Positions 1 through 8,705 are shown, counted from the first letter of the stretch. The stretch is 64,000 nucleotides of DNA from Chryseobacterium sp. OV279 (GCF_900128945.1 NZ_FQUD01000001.1:1539450-1603449); one strand, 5' to 3'. Notes: generated by a model from the letters alone, not told the origin. Translations and numbers: made by a program.

Positions 1-3000
1 GGTACGTGCTGCATCCTGATTTGGATTTACAAAATCGTTGGTAGTAGCAAGGGTAAGTATCGTTCCTGGATTTACACTTTTTGATACTTTCTGCTCAAAC
101 GCTTCAATATCATCTCTTGATACGCCAAAAATATTATTGTTAAAAATGGTATTGGCGGCTCCGTTCCATACTATGCTTCCGTCAGTATCCAGGTAATGGT
201 CTGTATTGACACGGCCTAAGGTTATCCCATACTTTATCGCTAAGTATGAATCCACTCTTCTGCGTTCTGCAGCTGTTAAGTTACCTGCTCCGTAAATAAT
301 AGTTTCACCGAGATTACCAATAAAACCTCCGTTGTCACTTCCGCTGCCTGTCCAACGGGTATCTCCAAATACATGACCTCCTAAACCTAAACCTACTGCT
401 GTATAATTGGCGGTAGTTGCATTAGCTGCACCATTAAGCCCTCTTGCCAATGCCGTATTGGTAAAGGTATTGTACATAATACTCGGAATGGTAGCAGAAT
501 AAATTAAGCCAGAGTTAACCATTTGTGTTCCACCGCCTACAACTCTTCTTTCTATGACATTGGTAGTAGGATACATTCCCATGTAGTCCCAATTGCTAAT
601 AGTGGTATTGATATTATCCATTCCTACACTCAGGAAGTGAGGGTTCGGGCTACCTGGTGCGGTCATCCCTTCTTTGGTAACCGTAAATACATCATTACTT
701 GTGTTCGTAAATGTTTGTGTAGCTATATTACCTAATGTCTGATTGATAGCTGTAAAATTAATTCCCGGGTTGAAGTTGAAGTAATTTGATGTACCTGCAG
801 CATATTTAGGAAGTGCATTGGTCACTCTTTGAGAAACTGTTGTCCCGTTCCACATATCCGTCCACCCCGTTACATCTGTTGTTGCTCCGGTATTTACAGC
901 ATTTTTATCGGCTCTGTACCAGTAAGAAAGATTGGTAGCAACGCCTCCGGGAGCATTTCCGAAACCGGCAAACGTGAAGAATTGCCCGTTGGCTAATGTT
1001 GCAGTAGTTGTGTTATATACTACGCCATTGATGGTAACTTCCGTTATCATGGGTGTAAAAGTATCCGTTCCATCAAAAACGGCATCCGGAGATTGTACCA
1101 AATATAGATTTTTCACCCCTTTAGGCCATGCCAGTGTTACAGTTCCTACACTATTTGTATTCTGTACTTTCCAGATGGATTCAAAGCGGTAGTTGGTTGT
1201 TCCGTTAGAACCTGCTATATAAGTAAGTGGAGTAGTCAGGCTCTGTTTCAGACCGTTATCACCGGTTAAAAGGAATTGCCCCTCTGTAAGATTGTTGAGG
1301 TTGGCAGCATTGGAATCCAATAAAGATGTTCCGTTACCAATAACTAGCTTCTGGCTTGTTGCTGTACTGGCTGCCTGTTTCTGGTGTAATGCGGAGGAAT
1401 TGTCTCTCGCCAGACCAAATATATTATTGTTGTAACCCGTATTATTGTTTATGCTCCATACAATGCTGCTGCTCGCAGTAAGGTAATCTTCTGTAGCAGT
1501 AACCCCGTTCTTAATAGCAAGATAGGAATTCACCCTGGATTGCTCATCGGCCGTTAAGACACGATTATACCATACAATTTCCATAAGATCACCCGGGAAA
1601 GCACCGTTAACGTCCCATGTAGCATAACCTAATCTTAGATTTGCACCATAGATCTGGAACTTATTAGCTGCAGCAAAACCTGAAAAAGTCTGATAAGAAC
1701 CATTGAGTCCCAATCTTTTTTCTCCTCCGGCGATAGTGGAAGTTCCTCCGTTTGCAGTGGTATTATTGGCTAATGATGAAAATACATTAGACTGTCCAAT
1801 ATTGAACGGTGCAGAGAAATCCGATGATGTGGTTGTATTAAAAAACTCATATTGTCTAGGATTTCCGGCTGCTGTAATGGAAACTCCGGGTTCTGCAGCA
1901 TAGACAGCATCATTATCTATCCCTATGATACGTCCGGCTGAGGAATCAGTAGGTCTCACTGCCGAGAAAATAGAAGTATTAGTATTGGCTAATTCTACAT
2001 TGCCCAACGGATTCATTGCTGAATTATTATTATGGAAATACTTTGCAGAAGTATATCCCGTGGTATATGGATAGAAATTATGACTTCTGTCCGCTGCCGA
2101 TAAAGTGACCCCTCCCACGTTCGGGATATTGTCTTCATTTATAGAATTATCCTTCCATGCTGTGGCAATTACTCCGGCATCGTCTGATTTTACCCAGAAA
2201 TCGGCACCCATAACTCCTCCGGGTGCTTGTGCAAAACCGGCAAAGGTGAAGAATTGTCCATTGGTTAAAGTTACATTCGTTGTGTTATATGCTACACCAT
2301 TAATAGTAACTTCCGTTACCATAGGAGTAAAGGTATCTGTACCGTCAAAGACAGCATCAGGTGACTGTACTAAGTATAGATTGCTTACGCTTTTAGGCCA
2401 TGCAACCGTAACTGTTCCTACAGTATTGGTATTCTGTACTTTCCAGATGGATTCAAAACGGTAGTTGGTTACGCCGTTGGAGCCTGCTGTATAAGAAAGT
2501 GGAGTCGTTAGCATTTGTTTCAGACCATTGTCACCTGTTAAAAGAAATTGTCCTTCCGTAAGAATGTTTGCATTGGCAGCATTAGTATTGGCCAGTGAGC
2601 TTCCAGCCCCTATGATCAATTTTTGATTAAGATTTTCGCTTCGTGATTGTTTTTGATATAAAGTAGAAAGATTATCTTTTCCGATCCCTATCATATTATT
2701 CTGATAAGCTACGGTGTTGTTCCAGATAATATTATTTGTAGAATTTACATAATCTCCTGTAAGAGTTGTTCCCCATTTAACAGAAAGATAAGAATCTACA
2801 CGTGCTTTTTCTGATGCCGTAAGAGGTGTTGCAAATACAACAATCTCATTGATCTGCCCGTCATGACTTCCCCAATTGGTATCACGTCCTATTCTGAAAA
2901 CACGGTTTGTTGCATTATCCGTTGTATTGACGTTAATATCCGTATTATTATAAACAGATTCGTTGCCATCTAACCATGCTTTAGCAAGTGAGTATGCTGC

Positions 3001-5508
3001 TGTAGCTCCTGCTGCATTCAGCCATGAAGAACCTGCTACGAAAGGCTTTTTAGCGGCAAACAAATTGGTGGATAATGTCGTGTAGCCACTTCCTGCTGTG
3101 TAAAATAACAGTTTGTCTGTAGTTGCATTATTAGAAATATGCAGACCCGGATAATCCATGGACTGATCAAAACCTGCTAATCCTGCAGCACCAAGGGTAT
3201 TCATTTTACCGGCAATATAGATACTTCCCTGTGCACGGTTGATAATAGCGTTTCCTGTACCAGGATCTGCGGCCATAAAGCCTCCTTGTCCTGTTGTATG
3301 CCCTGCTGAGATAAAAGTCACAGTAGGGTTGAAGTTAGCCAATGTACTCTGGTTGGAGAAGACCGGTTTCTGCGCAGCTGTAGCCTGAACAAGATTGAAA
3401 CCGGTACCCATCTGATCATTCCACTGCTGAATCGCAGAATTGTCTGCTGCTGCAATTGTACCGGGATCAGAATACACAGCGGCATCTGCTTTATACCATA
3501 CGGCAGCATTTACACCTCCAGGTGAAAGTGCAGTAACATTAACTGAAGCGTCACTGGTGCTCACACAGGTACCCGTAGTAACTGTCCAGCGAAAAGTATA
3601 AGTTCCTGCATTATTAAGTCCTGTAACACCCGTATTGTAGGCTGCTGGTGTTACAATGACAGGATTGGCTGCTCCGGCTGGCTTTGATACCAAAGTCCAG
3701 GCTCCTGTAGAGGTTATCCCTGGATTGTTTCCATTAAGAGTCGTCTGAGAAGATCCCACTAATGTTTGGGCAGATCCTGCATTAGCACCTATCTGTTGGG
3801 ATACGAATATCGAAAATGTATCTTCCAAAGATGTCCCCGAACAGGCATATTCTAAGCTAATAAATCTTGGATCTACACCACCCGCATCTGGAACTGCTTT
3901 TATTTTGAAAACATATTCCCCTTCTTTATTTAAGTTACTAATAGTTGTAGAAGTATTGGTAAATTTCCTAAGGTTTGTTGATTCGTAAACAGGATCAGCT
4001 GCACCTGAAGGCTTAGAGATCAGTGTCAAATCATATCTGCCACTAAAATTCTGGAAATAACTAGGATTTGAAGCACTTTCCTGATAAACAGAAGGGAGTG
4101 CTACGGTAGCAGACGTAGTACCAGAACCGGAATAACATATAGTCATGTCATTTACGTCAACATTAGGACGAGACCCATCAGATATATGAACATAATAATT
4201 TTGAGATATGTTGCAAGCTCCTGATGTAGTGCTTATAGAAAATCGGTAAGTCCCTGCTCTCCAACCGCCTGCTGGAGGTGTTAATGTAGCACTTCTGTTC
4301 AGTGTTCCTGCTCCGTTTTCCACTATTCCCGGAGCGCCACCAGATGGAATTGTACCACTTATTGTTACTTTTGTAATGATCGTTGGTAAGTTGGCGGGAT
4401 CAATCTTAAAATAAAAAGATATAGGGGAATTAGAACCAACCATATTACAGTAGATTGCGCCTCCACTACTACCGGAGGAATATGCTTGCATCTGACTGGG
4501 GTATGCAGAGTCTAAAAAGCTTACCTGATTAGGTGAGGTACCATTATAGGTGTAAGTAATTTGAGGGGTGGTATAGGTGCCGTTAGAATTGGAAATGGTT
4601 ATAGTGAATACATAGGTTCCTATTGCATTTACGCCATTGAAATATAGGTTAGTTCCTGTTATTTCTTTAAAGGAAATATTTCCGCCAATAGGCTGGCTTA
4701 TCGGATTAACAGATACTGTTGTACCAAAAGATGGGTTACCGGAAACATTAGGATAACTAGTTGCAAATACAGGGGAGTTGTTAGCTAAACCTATATAACG
4801 ATCATTATTTGTTGAAGAATAACAATTACTGTATGTTGCATTAAGTATAAGATTCTGGTTGGGAACAAATCTAACAATAGCATCATCTTCATACCAACAA
4901 CTGGGATTATTAATGGAAGTAATTCTTAACACTGCACGATAAGCAGGATCTGTATCATGATTTGCTTTTTTTATAAGAGTGAGTGTCGGATTTGCCGTAT
5001 TGGTATTAGACATGGTAGCATTAGTCGTAGTAGTGTCATTGTAACGTTCTTTATCGAGAATGTTATAATATGTCCACGAAGCGGTATATCCTGCAGGTAT
5101 AGTAGCATTAAGTGCAGCTACTCCTGAGCTTGCAGGTATACCAGTAATATCCGGCCCTGCCGTAAAGCCTGTAGTGGCTCCCGGTGCCGTAATGGTTACC
5201 TGTGAATTTACTGTCCCGGACGGACTGCAGTTCTGTGAAACCTGAAATACATAATTTCCGGGATAGGTCATTCCTGTAACAGCGGGTGTTAAAGAATTAA
5301 TATTACTGATCACCGGATCAGGTGCGCCTGAGGGTTTGGATACGAGTGTCCAGACAGGGTTTCCGCTCGTATTGGCGGAGCTGCCCTGCAGGGTGTAGGA
5401 TGTGCCGCATATCGTAGCATTTCCTCCCGCATTTACGCTGCACTGTGCGTAAAGTATCATATTGCCCCAAAAGAGCAATAGGATAAAAAGTAATTTTTGG
5501 TTTTTCAT
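1..5508 (-). CDS. Giant secreted repeat protein (adhesin-like), 3' end outside window
   Basis: An uninterrupted minus-strand frame runs from an ATG at 5508 to the window edge (1836 codons, no stop). The N-terminus MKNQKLLFILLLFWGN..YAQ is a signal peptide. Residues about 22-660 form several Ig/PKD-like modules rich in Thr, Ser, Asn and Gly, with recurring phrases such as 'WTLVSKPSGA' and 'YVFQVS'. From about residue 660 there are large LamG-like units, each carrying a motif of the form R-V-(D/N)-S-Y-L-(A/S)-(I/V)-K-x-G near residues 905, 1327 and 1752, as in flavobacterial surface proteins. A type IX secretion C-terminal sorting domain would be expected beyond the window but cannot be seen. 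Likely exported and surface-attached or released; an adhesion or glycan-binding role is inference. No transcription partner is evident; the upstream gap to the next minus gene is 211 bp. Confidence 0.8.
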   Translation of the reverse strand, partial: MKNQKLLFILLLFWGNMILYAQCSVNAGGNATICGTSYTLQGSSANTSGNPVWTLVSKPSGAPDPVISNINSLTPAVTGMTYPGNYVFQVSQNCSPSGTVNSQVTITAPGATTGFTAGPDITGIPASSGVAALNATIPAGYTASWTYYNILDKERYNDTTTTNATMSNTNTANPTLTLIKKANHDTDPAYRAVLRITSINNPSCWYEDDAIVRFVPNQNLILNATYSNCYSSTNNDRYIGLANNSPVFATSYPNVSGNPSFGTTVSVNPISQPIGGNISFKEITGTNLYFNGVNAIGTYVFTITISNSNGTYTTPQITYTYNGTSPNQVSFLDSAYPSQMQAYSSGSSGGAIYCNMVGSNSPISFYFKIDPANLPTIITKVTISGTIPSGGAPGIVENGAGTLNRSATLTPPAGGWRAGTYRFSISTTSGACNISQNYYVHISDGSRPNVDVNDMTICYSGSGTTSATVALPSVYQESASNPSYFQNFSGRYDLTLISKPSGAADPVYESTNLRKFTNTSTTISNLNKEGEYVFKIKAVPDAGGVDPRFISLEYACSGTSLEDTFSIFVSQQIGANAGSAQTLVGSSQTTLNGNNPGITSTGAWTLVSKPAGAANPVIVTPAAYNTGVTGLNNAGTYTFRWTVTTGTCVSTSDASVNVTALSPGGVNAAVWYKADAAVYSDPGTIAAADNSAIQQWNDQMGTGFNLVQATAAQKPVFSNQSTLANFNPTVTFISAGHTTGQGGFMAADPGTGNAIINRAQGSIYIAGKMNTLGAAGLAGFDQSMDYPGLHISNNATTDKLLFYTAGSGYTTLSTNLFAAKKPFVAGSSWLNAAGATAAYSLAKAWLDGNESVYNNTDINVNTTDNATNRVFRIGRDTNWGSHDGQINEIVVFATPLTASEKARVDSYLSVKWGTTLTGDYVNSTNNIIWNNTVAYQNNMIGIGKDNLSTLYQKQSRSENLNQKLIIGAGSSLANTNAANANILTEGQFLLTGDNGLKQMLTTPLSYTAGSNGVTNYRFESIWKVQNTNTVGTVTVAWPKSVSNLYLVQSPDAVFDGTDTFTPMVTEVTINGVAYNTTNVTLTNGQFFTFAGFAQAPGGVMGADFWVKSDDAGVIATAWKDNSINEDNIPNVGGVTLSAADRSHNFYPYTTGYTSAKYFHNNNSAMNPLGNVELANTNTSIFSAVRPTDSSAGRIIGIDNDAVYAAEPGVSITAAGNPRQYEFFNTTTSSDFSAPFNIGQSNVFSSLANNTTANGGTSTIAGGEKRLGLNGSYQTFSGFAAANKFQIYGANLRLGYATWDVNGAFPGDLMEIVWYNRVLTADEQSRVNSYLAIKNGVTATEDYLTASSSIVWSINNNTGYNNNIFGLARDNSSALHQKQAASTATSQKLVIGNGTSLLDSNAANLNNLTEGQFLLTGDNGLKQSLTTPLTYIAGSNGTTNYRFESIWKVQNTNSVGTVTLAWPKGVKNLYLVQSPDAVFDGTDTFTPMITEVTINGVVYNTTTATLANGQFFTFAGFGNAPGGVATNLSYWYRADKNAVNTGATTDVTGWTDMWNGTTVSQRVTNALPKYAAGTSNYFNFNPGINFTAINQTLGNIATQTFTNTSNDVFTVTKEGMTAPGSPNPHFLSVGMDNINTTISNWDYMGMYPTTNVIERRVVGGGTQMVNSGLIYSATIPSIMYNTFTNTALARGLNGAANATTANYTAVGLGLGGHVFGDTRWTGSGSDNGGFIGNLGETIIYGAGNLTAAERRRVDSYLAIKYGITLGRVNTDHYLDTDGSIVWNGAANTIFNNNIFGVSRDDIEAFEQKVSKSVNPGTILTLATTNDFVNPNQDAART
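944..1290 (-). repeat. Intragenic direct repeat, distal copy
   Basis: Encodes a segment including LLTGDNGLKQSLTTPL, YRFESIWKVQNTN and VQSPDAVFDGTDTFTPM. It matches the copy at 2216-2562 at an offset of exactly 1272 bp (424 codons), with strong identity at both DNA and protein level by eye. Confidence 0.85.
2216..2562 (-). repeat. Intragenic direct repeat, proximal copy
   Basis: Partner of the 944-1290 repeat in the giant secreted protein. It encodes the same block (LLTGDNGLKQMLTTPL, YRFESIWKVQNTN, VQSPDAVFDGTDTFTPM) with a few substitutions, indicating module duplication. Confidence 0.85.
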
Positions 5509-5719
5509 TATTTGAATTAGCTTTTGATTTATATGAAATGATACCATCCCATGATGGAGTCATTATAAAATTTCCAATAACATTTAATATTGTATTGGGA
5601 ATATGCCTGTTAAAAAAGGAAATAGCATATCCTATTTGCGTCGGAATGGTCCGGCAAAATGTACTGAGACTTCACTTTTCTATTTAAAAAACAGTAAACA
5701 GAGCTTGAGATGATCTCAA

Positions 5720-6325
5720 TTAAATGTAATTATATGGACGGTATATGTCCGGTGGAGGTCTTTGGAATTTTTTGGAAAAATAGTGACGTAAGGATATGTG
5801 ACTTTTATAAAAATTGATAAGAAATATATCCAGTAAAATGATGATGATAAGGATCGTTTTCAGATCATCTGTACCGATACATTTAAAGTTAAATGGCCCT
5901 GCTCCAAAAGCATAAACGATCTTGCTGCCGGAACTGTATAAAGATGAATTCGAATTAGTTGAACTGCTAAATCCATAAGTGGTTTTTGACTTTTGATTTA
6001 GGTCAGAAAGTTTTGGGTTTGTTTTTTTCAATACCCTCTTTTTTACTGTGGCAGGTCTTTTAGTAGTGTTGATCCGGTTTTTATTCTTTTTTACATCCGT
6101 ACGAGAAAGATGTAAGTAATTCATACCCGAAACAGTTGTTCCCTTTGAAATAAATAGTATTGTTGAATGATCGTTGGTATCTGGCTCTGCATAAACCTCT
6201 TTGGATTTAACAATGGCCTGTATAGGATGACAATTAACAAATAGCAAAAACCAAAAGAAAAATCCTTCCCATTTTACATGAGCAGGGAAGGCTGATTTCA
6301 TCGTTATAGTTTTTAGAATCTGCAT
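5720..6325 (-). CDS. Unknown membrane-associated protein
   Basis: A 201-residue frame of no family I recognise. A second ATG at residue 9 (MKSAFPAHVK) is an alternative start. Residues about 18-40 are hydrophobic and aromatic (WEGFFFWFLLFVNC), resembling a signal peptide or anchor. The middle is Ser/Thr/Asn/Lys-rich and probably disordered. Residues about 155-175 form a second hydrophobic segment (TILIIIILLDIFLINFY), followed by a basic, Pro/Tyr-rich tail. It lies between the giant secreted protein gene and the HTH pair, all on the minus strand. Membership in an envelope system with the secreted protein is possible but unsupported. Confidence 0.5.
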   Translation of the reverse strand: MQILKTITMKSAFPAHVKWEGFFFWFLLFVNCHPIQAIVKSKEVYAEPDTNDHSTILFISKGTTVSGMNYLHLSRTDVKKNKNRINTTKRPATVKKRVLKKTNPKLSDLNQKSKTTYGFSSSTNSNSSLYSSGSKIVYAFGAGPFNFKCIGTDDLKTILIIIILLDIFLINFYKSHISLRHYFSKKFQRPPPDIYRPYNYI

Positions 6326-6494
6326 AATATACTCTCTTCTGGTTAAATAGAGCCTAAAGTGCTTTAATTAAAGATGTGTAACATTGTCACTGTTAAGTGA
6401 ATTGAGCAAAACATTGATAGGCTAAATTCGGAATTGTGCATATGTTTTACTGTATTTAATATGTTGTTTTTCAGTCTTTTGTGTTTTTTTTGTT

Positions 6495-6821
6495 CTATTT
6501 GAACATTCTTCGCCACTTGGTCATGGTATTTCTACTCAGTCCGAAATGTGCGGCCACTTGCATATTATTCATTTTATTATTTTTTTGATAATCAAGGATA
6601 TGCAGAATATCTGTTTTGTTGTAGGAGCGCAGTTTTTGATTGATTGTTTTGATGTCCTAATCTTTAGCTCCAAAGATTCTTTTATTTAATTCAATAATAT
6701 CCACAGCAAAAAGTATTTTCTTTTTCAACAGCTTTTCACATTCCAATTTTTTATGGGGAAATTTCTGATCAATGATATCCGAATAGATCCGTTTGTAATT
6801 AGGTTGACTTTGATTTCTCAT
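6495..6821 (-). pseudogene. HTH protein (transposase-OrfA-like) with in-frame amber stop
   Basis: From the ATG at 6821 the frame reads MRNQSQPNYKRIYSDI... and meets TAG at 6657-6659 (codon 55). It then continues in the same frame to another TAG at 6495-6497, a total of 108 residues if read through. The second half contains an HTH-like segment (NNMQVAAHFGLSRNTMTKW). Small proteins beginning 'PNYKRIYSDII..KFP' are common in Chryseobacterium and are usually annotated as HTH or transposase-like proteins. It sits 41 bp downstream of the 147-residue HTH gene as the second member of a pair. CAG to TAG is the simplest origin of the stop. Probably inactive. Confidence 0.7.
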
Positions 6822-6862
6822 GGTATTATTTAAATTCTATATAGAGTTTTCAGGTTTTGTTT

Positions 6863-7306
6863 TTAATTTTCGATTGCGAGCTCCTCGTGATTATGTTTTG
6901 CAATCCATTTGCATAAAGTCGAATAGGGAATTCCATAGTCACTGGTAATCTGACGTTTGGTTTTCGCTCCTGTTTCTATGAGCTCCAGGATGAAGTCTAT
7001 CATTTCCCGGGTATAAATGTTCTTTCTGAAATGAGGGAGCTTTGATGAGGTTTGTTCTTTGAAAGAAGCCGAAGGTGGGGCATATAATATCAGGTGTTGG
7101 GAATATAGCCTGAAGAAATCATATTCCAGAAGTTTGCTCCACCTCAGTAAGATATCAGTTGGGAGGTTTTCCTGCACATACATGTCGTGAATTTCATTTT
7201 CTGAACATTTCATGAAGTTGCATATCCGGGGTAAGTCAATGTTATTTTCTTTAACCCGTAATTGTATAAATGTTCCAATATGAATAGTTCTAAAATTTGA
7301 ATTCAT
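6863..7306 (-). CDS. HTH protein, first member of a Chryseobacterium HTH pair
   Basis: 147 residues. The N-terminal part (ICNFMKCSENEIHDMY, LLRWSKLLEYDFFRLYSQHL) resembles a Cro-like recognition region plus a conserved 'LEYDFFRLYSQHLILYAPP' block. The C-terminal part (EMIDFILELIETGAKTKRQITSDYGIPYSTLCKW) looks like the HTH of IS3/IS66-type OrfA proteins. These proteins recur in Weeksellaceae next to the 'PNYKRIYSDII' family, without a catalytic transposase. A DNA-binding role is likely; the target is unknown. The gene appears intact, while its partner downstream carries an amber codon. Confidence 0.65.
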   Translation of the reverse strand: MNSNFRTIHIGTFIQLRVKENNIDLPRICNFMKCSENEIHDMYVQENLPTDILLRWSKLLEYDFFRLYSQHLILYAPPSASFKEQTSSKLPHFRKNIYTREMIDFILELIETGAKTKRQITSDYGIPYSTLCKWIAKHNHEELAIEN

Positions 7307-7490
7307 AACCTGTATCTGTTTTTAAAAAGTAAGTGGAAAGGGACCGGCCAATGTCTTGATGTATCATTGGGTGGTTCATTGTGTTGTTTTAAGGCTTGTT
7401 TAGTATTTGATACAATATTATAATTATGTCAGAGCCTGTACAAACCTCATGCAGGAAGAATTCAGAAAGTTTCATGTGCTTTTTTATGAT

Positions 7491-7514
7491 TTTACAAATT
7501 TGATATATTGTAAA
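7491..7514. promoter_or_regulatory. Palindrome TTTACAA-N10-TTGTAAA
   Basis: Perfect 7-bp arms at 7491-7497 and 7508-7514. The outer half-sites TTTACA/TGTAAA are the same as those of the longer palindrome over the AraC-gene promoter at 8578-8609, and both are followed by TC, so the two may bind the same regulator. It lies about 185 bp upstream of the HTH gene start and about 124 bp upstream of the plus-strand pseudogene. Confidence 0.35.
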
Positions 7515-7579
7515 TCAGTGTGTTATGTTTATTTGGTGTTTGTGCGGATTTAAAATAATACCAAATAGATACTTGTGTT

Positions 7580-7606
7580 TTTGAGAACTATATAGGGTTA
7601 AATTTG
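7580..7606 (+). promoter_or_regulatory. Bacteroidota-type promoter (TTTG / TAAATTTG)
   Basis: A -7 element TAAATTTG at 7599-7606 is preceded by TTTG at 7580-7583 with a 15-bp spacer, slightly shorter than usual. It would drive the decayed secreted gene starting at 7638. Confidence 0.4.
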
Positions 7607-7637
7607 CAGGATTTATAATTGAAAAATAACATTATCG

Positions 7638-7965
7638 ATGATAAAGATTCTACTTTCATCTCTATATTGTCTGCTCATCAGCTTTAGTCTCAACGGGCAA
7701 TCCAAAATGATTCTGAATAAAGAATATATTGATACCCAATTAGAGGAGCTAAGATGTAATACAAAAATCTCTGATGCAGAAAAAGAGAAAGCTTTATTCA
7801 GTTTGAAAATCAGTATCTGAAAAGATGGGATATCAATGAGATATTCTAAAAAGCGGACGCGGTATCATAGAAATATATGGAAAGCAGAATAAAAATAAAG
7901 AAGCTCTCGAATTGTTTCAAAAGGCCTTTGACTTTACTAAGGAAAATATTAAATATTCAAAATAA
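7638..7965 (+). pseudogene. Degraded small secreted protein, TPR-like tail
   Basis: The first frame encodes 60 residues with a signal peptide (MIKILLSSLYCLLISFSLNGQ) and ends at TGA near 7820. The sequence continues in a second frame (FENQYLKRWDINEIF, stop), then a third (SGRGIIEIYGKQNKNKEALELFQKAF... KYSK, stop at 7965). The last piece looks like one tetratricopeptide-type helix pair. The three consecutive fragments in different frames are best explained by two indels in one former gene of about 105 codons. A genuine short secreted peptide of 60 residues is the alternative. The parent family is not recognised. Confidence 0.5.
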
Positions 7966-8202
7966 TTGAAGTTGTCGCAATTTGACTTTAGTTTACTTCG
8001 AATGTCTTTAAACTTTGCACGAAACAGAGAAATATCAAATATGCTATTACAATAGCATAAATTTTTATTTTGAGGCTCGCTCCAAATAACTATCGCTGCT
8101 TTTATTTTCTTTGACGGAATTTCATCGGAACCAGCAAAGATAAAAGGGCACTATAGGTCTATATCACCTTATACTTAATAAAAGATTTTACGCTATAAAA
8201 AA

Positions 8203-8232
8203 ATAGCGTCAACTGTCTTCAGTTGGCGCTAT
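8203..8232 (-). terminator. Hairpin terminator downstream of the 8277-8507 frame
   Basis: Arms 8203-8214 and 8221-8232 form a 12-bp stem (one G-T pair) with a 6-nt loop. On the minus strand the stem is followed by a run of T, so it fits an intrinsic terminator for minus-strand transcription. Confidence 0.6.
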
Positions 8233-8257
8233 TTGGCTATTGGTAAACTTAGCAGGA
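8203..8257. repeat. Degenerate copy of the tRNA-Arg 3' end and its terminator
   Basis: Aligns without gaps to 14906-14960, 40 of 55 positions identical by my hand count. The match covers the hairpin, the spacer TTTGGCT and part of the tRNA 3' strand (CAGGA). Substitutions in the stem arms are partly compensatory. This could be a decayed attachment-site duplicate, or a member of a shared terminator family. Confidence 0.4.
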
Positions 8258-8276
8258 CGCTATCCAAACTCCTTTT

Positions 8277-8507
8277 TTACTGATATAGAAAGTATCGTAG
8301 AGTTATGTACTTGAAAATAAGTAGTATATAAATATTGTCTTTACGTATAAACTTAAAAAGATGCTCTTCAAACACATTTCCGGATGATTTTGTCTTATAA
8401 GTCAGTTTGATTTGCTGGAATAATTGTTTTATATCTTGACGATTGATAAAATATCGGTTGGTGCTCAAAATATCAGATGAGAAAAGAGTTGGAATATTGT
8501 GATTCAC
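8277..8507 (-). CDS. Short frame, unknown
   Basis: A 76-residue frame with a GTG start at 8507 preceded closely by AGGAG. It ends 45 bp before the hairpin at 8203-8232, which is the right arrangement for a transcribed unit. The C-terminus is hydrophobic and aromatic (NIYILLIFKYITLRYFLYQ). No recognisable domain. Given the surrounding decay it may be a remnant of a longer gene. Confidence 0.25.
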   Translation of the reverse strand: MNHNIPTLFSSDILSTNRYFINRQDIKQLFQQIKLTYKTKSSGNVFEEHLFKFIRKDNIYILLIFKYITLRYFLYQ

Positions 8508-8534
8508 TTTCTCCTATATAATTATATGATCTGA

Positions 8535-8565
8535 ACTAATTAGTAAAGTTATTTGAACTAAAAAG
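8535..8565 (+). promoter_or_regulatory. Predicted AraC-type operator upstream of the regulator gene
   Basis: Direct half-sites ACTAATTAG (8535-8543) and ACTAAAAAG (8557-8565) are 22 bp apart, about two helical turns. TTTGAACT is at 8552-8559. The same arrangement occurs at 10360-10390 upstream of the oxidoreductase operon, at the same 56-bp distance from the -7 element. The position overlaps the -33 region, as expected for an activator. Confidence 0.6.
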
Positions 8566-8577
8566 GATGGTTCGTTT

Positions 8578-8609
8578 TTTACAGAATACATAAATTTGTA
8601 TACTGTAAA
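8578..8609. promoter_or_regulatory. 32-bp palindrome overlapping the -7 element
   Basis: Arms TTTACAGAATACA (8578-8590) and TGTATACTGTAAA (8597-8609) match as an inverted repeat at 12 of 13 positions, with a 6-bp centre. It covers the -7 element TAAATTTG, so a bound dimer would block RNA polymerase. The outer half-sites resemble those of the palindrome at 7491-7514. Confidence 0.5.
8591..8598 (+). promoter_or_regulatory. -7 element TAAATTTG of the regulator gene
   Basis: Matches the Bacteroidota TAnnTTTG element. No TTTG is found at the usual -33 position, consistent with activator dependence through the site at 8535-8565. Confidence 0.5.
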
Positions 8610-8705
8610 TCAGAACATATGGCTACCTTTATAGAACTCATGCTTATTAGGTAACTTACCATTTAGCCATAAAATAATCAAAGCAGATATTTAAAAAGTA
8701 AGGAA

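Larger units (their letters stand above)
7307..7637. other. Intergenic region between divergent genes
   Basis: No credible reading frame. It holds the 24-bp palindrome at 7491-7514 and a promoter-like pair at 7580-7606; the rest is AT-rich with nothing recognisable. Confidence 0.6.
7966..8276. other. Intergenic region with terminator copy
   Basis: No gene seen. The only clear structure is the hairpin and tRNA-flank-like sequence at 8203-8257; the remainder is AT-rich and unassigned. Confidence 0.6.

Noticed and set aside
523..2464. Several plus-strand frames of 60-120 codons inside 1-5508
   Set aside because: They lie opposite the long minus-strand secreted protein, have low-complexity translations, and two of them (932-1192, 2105-2464) look alike only because the minus-strand gene has a repeat.
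6495..7306. Complete insertion sequence
   Set aside because: No catalytic transposase domain, no terminal inverted repeats and no target duplication could be found around the HTH pair.
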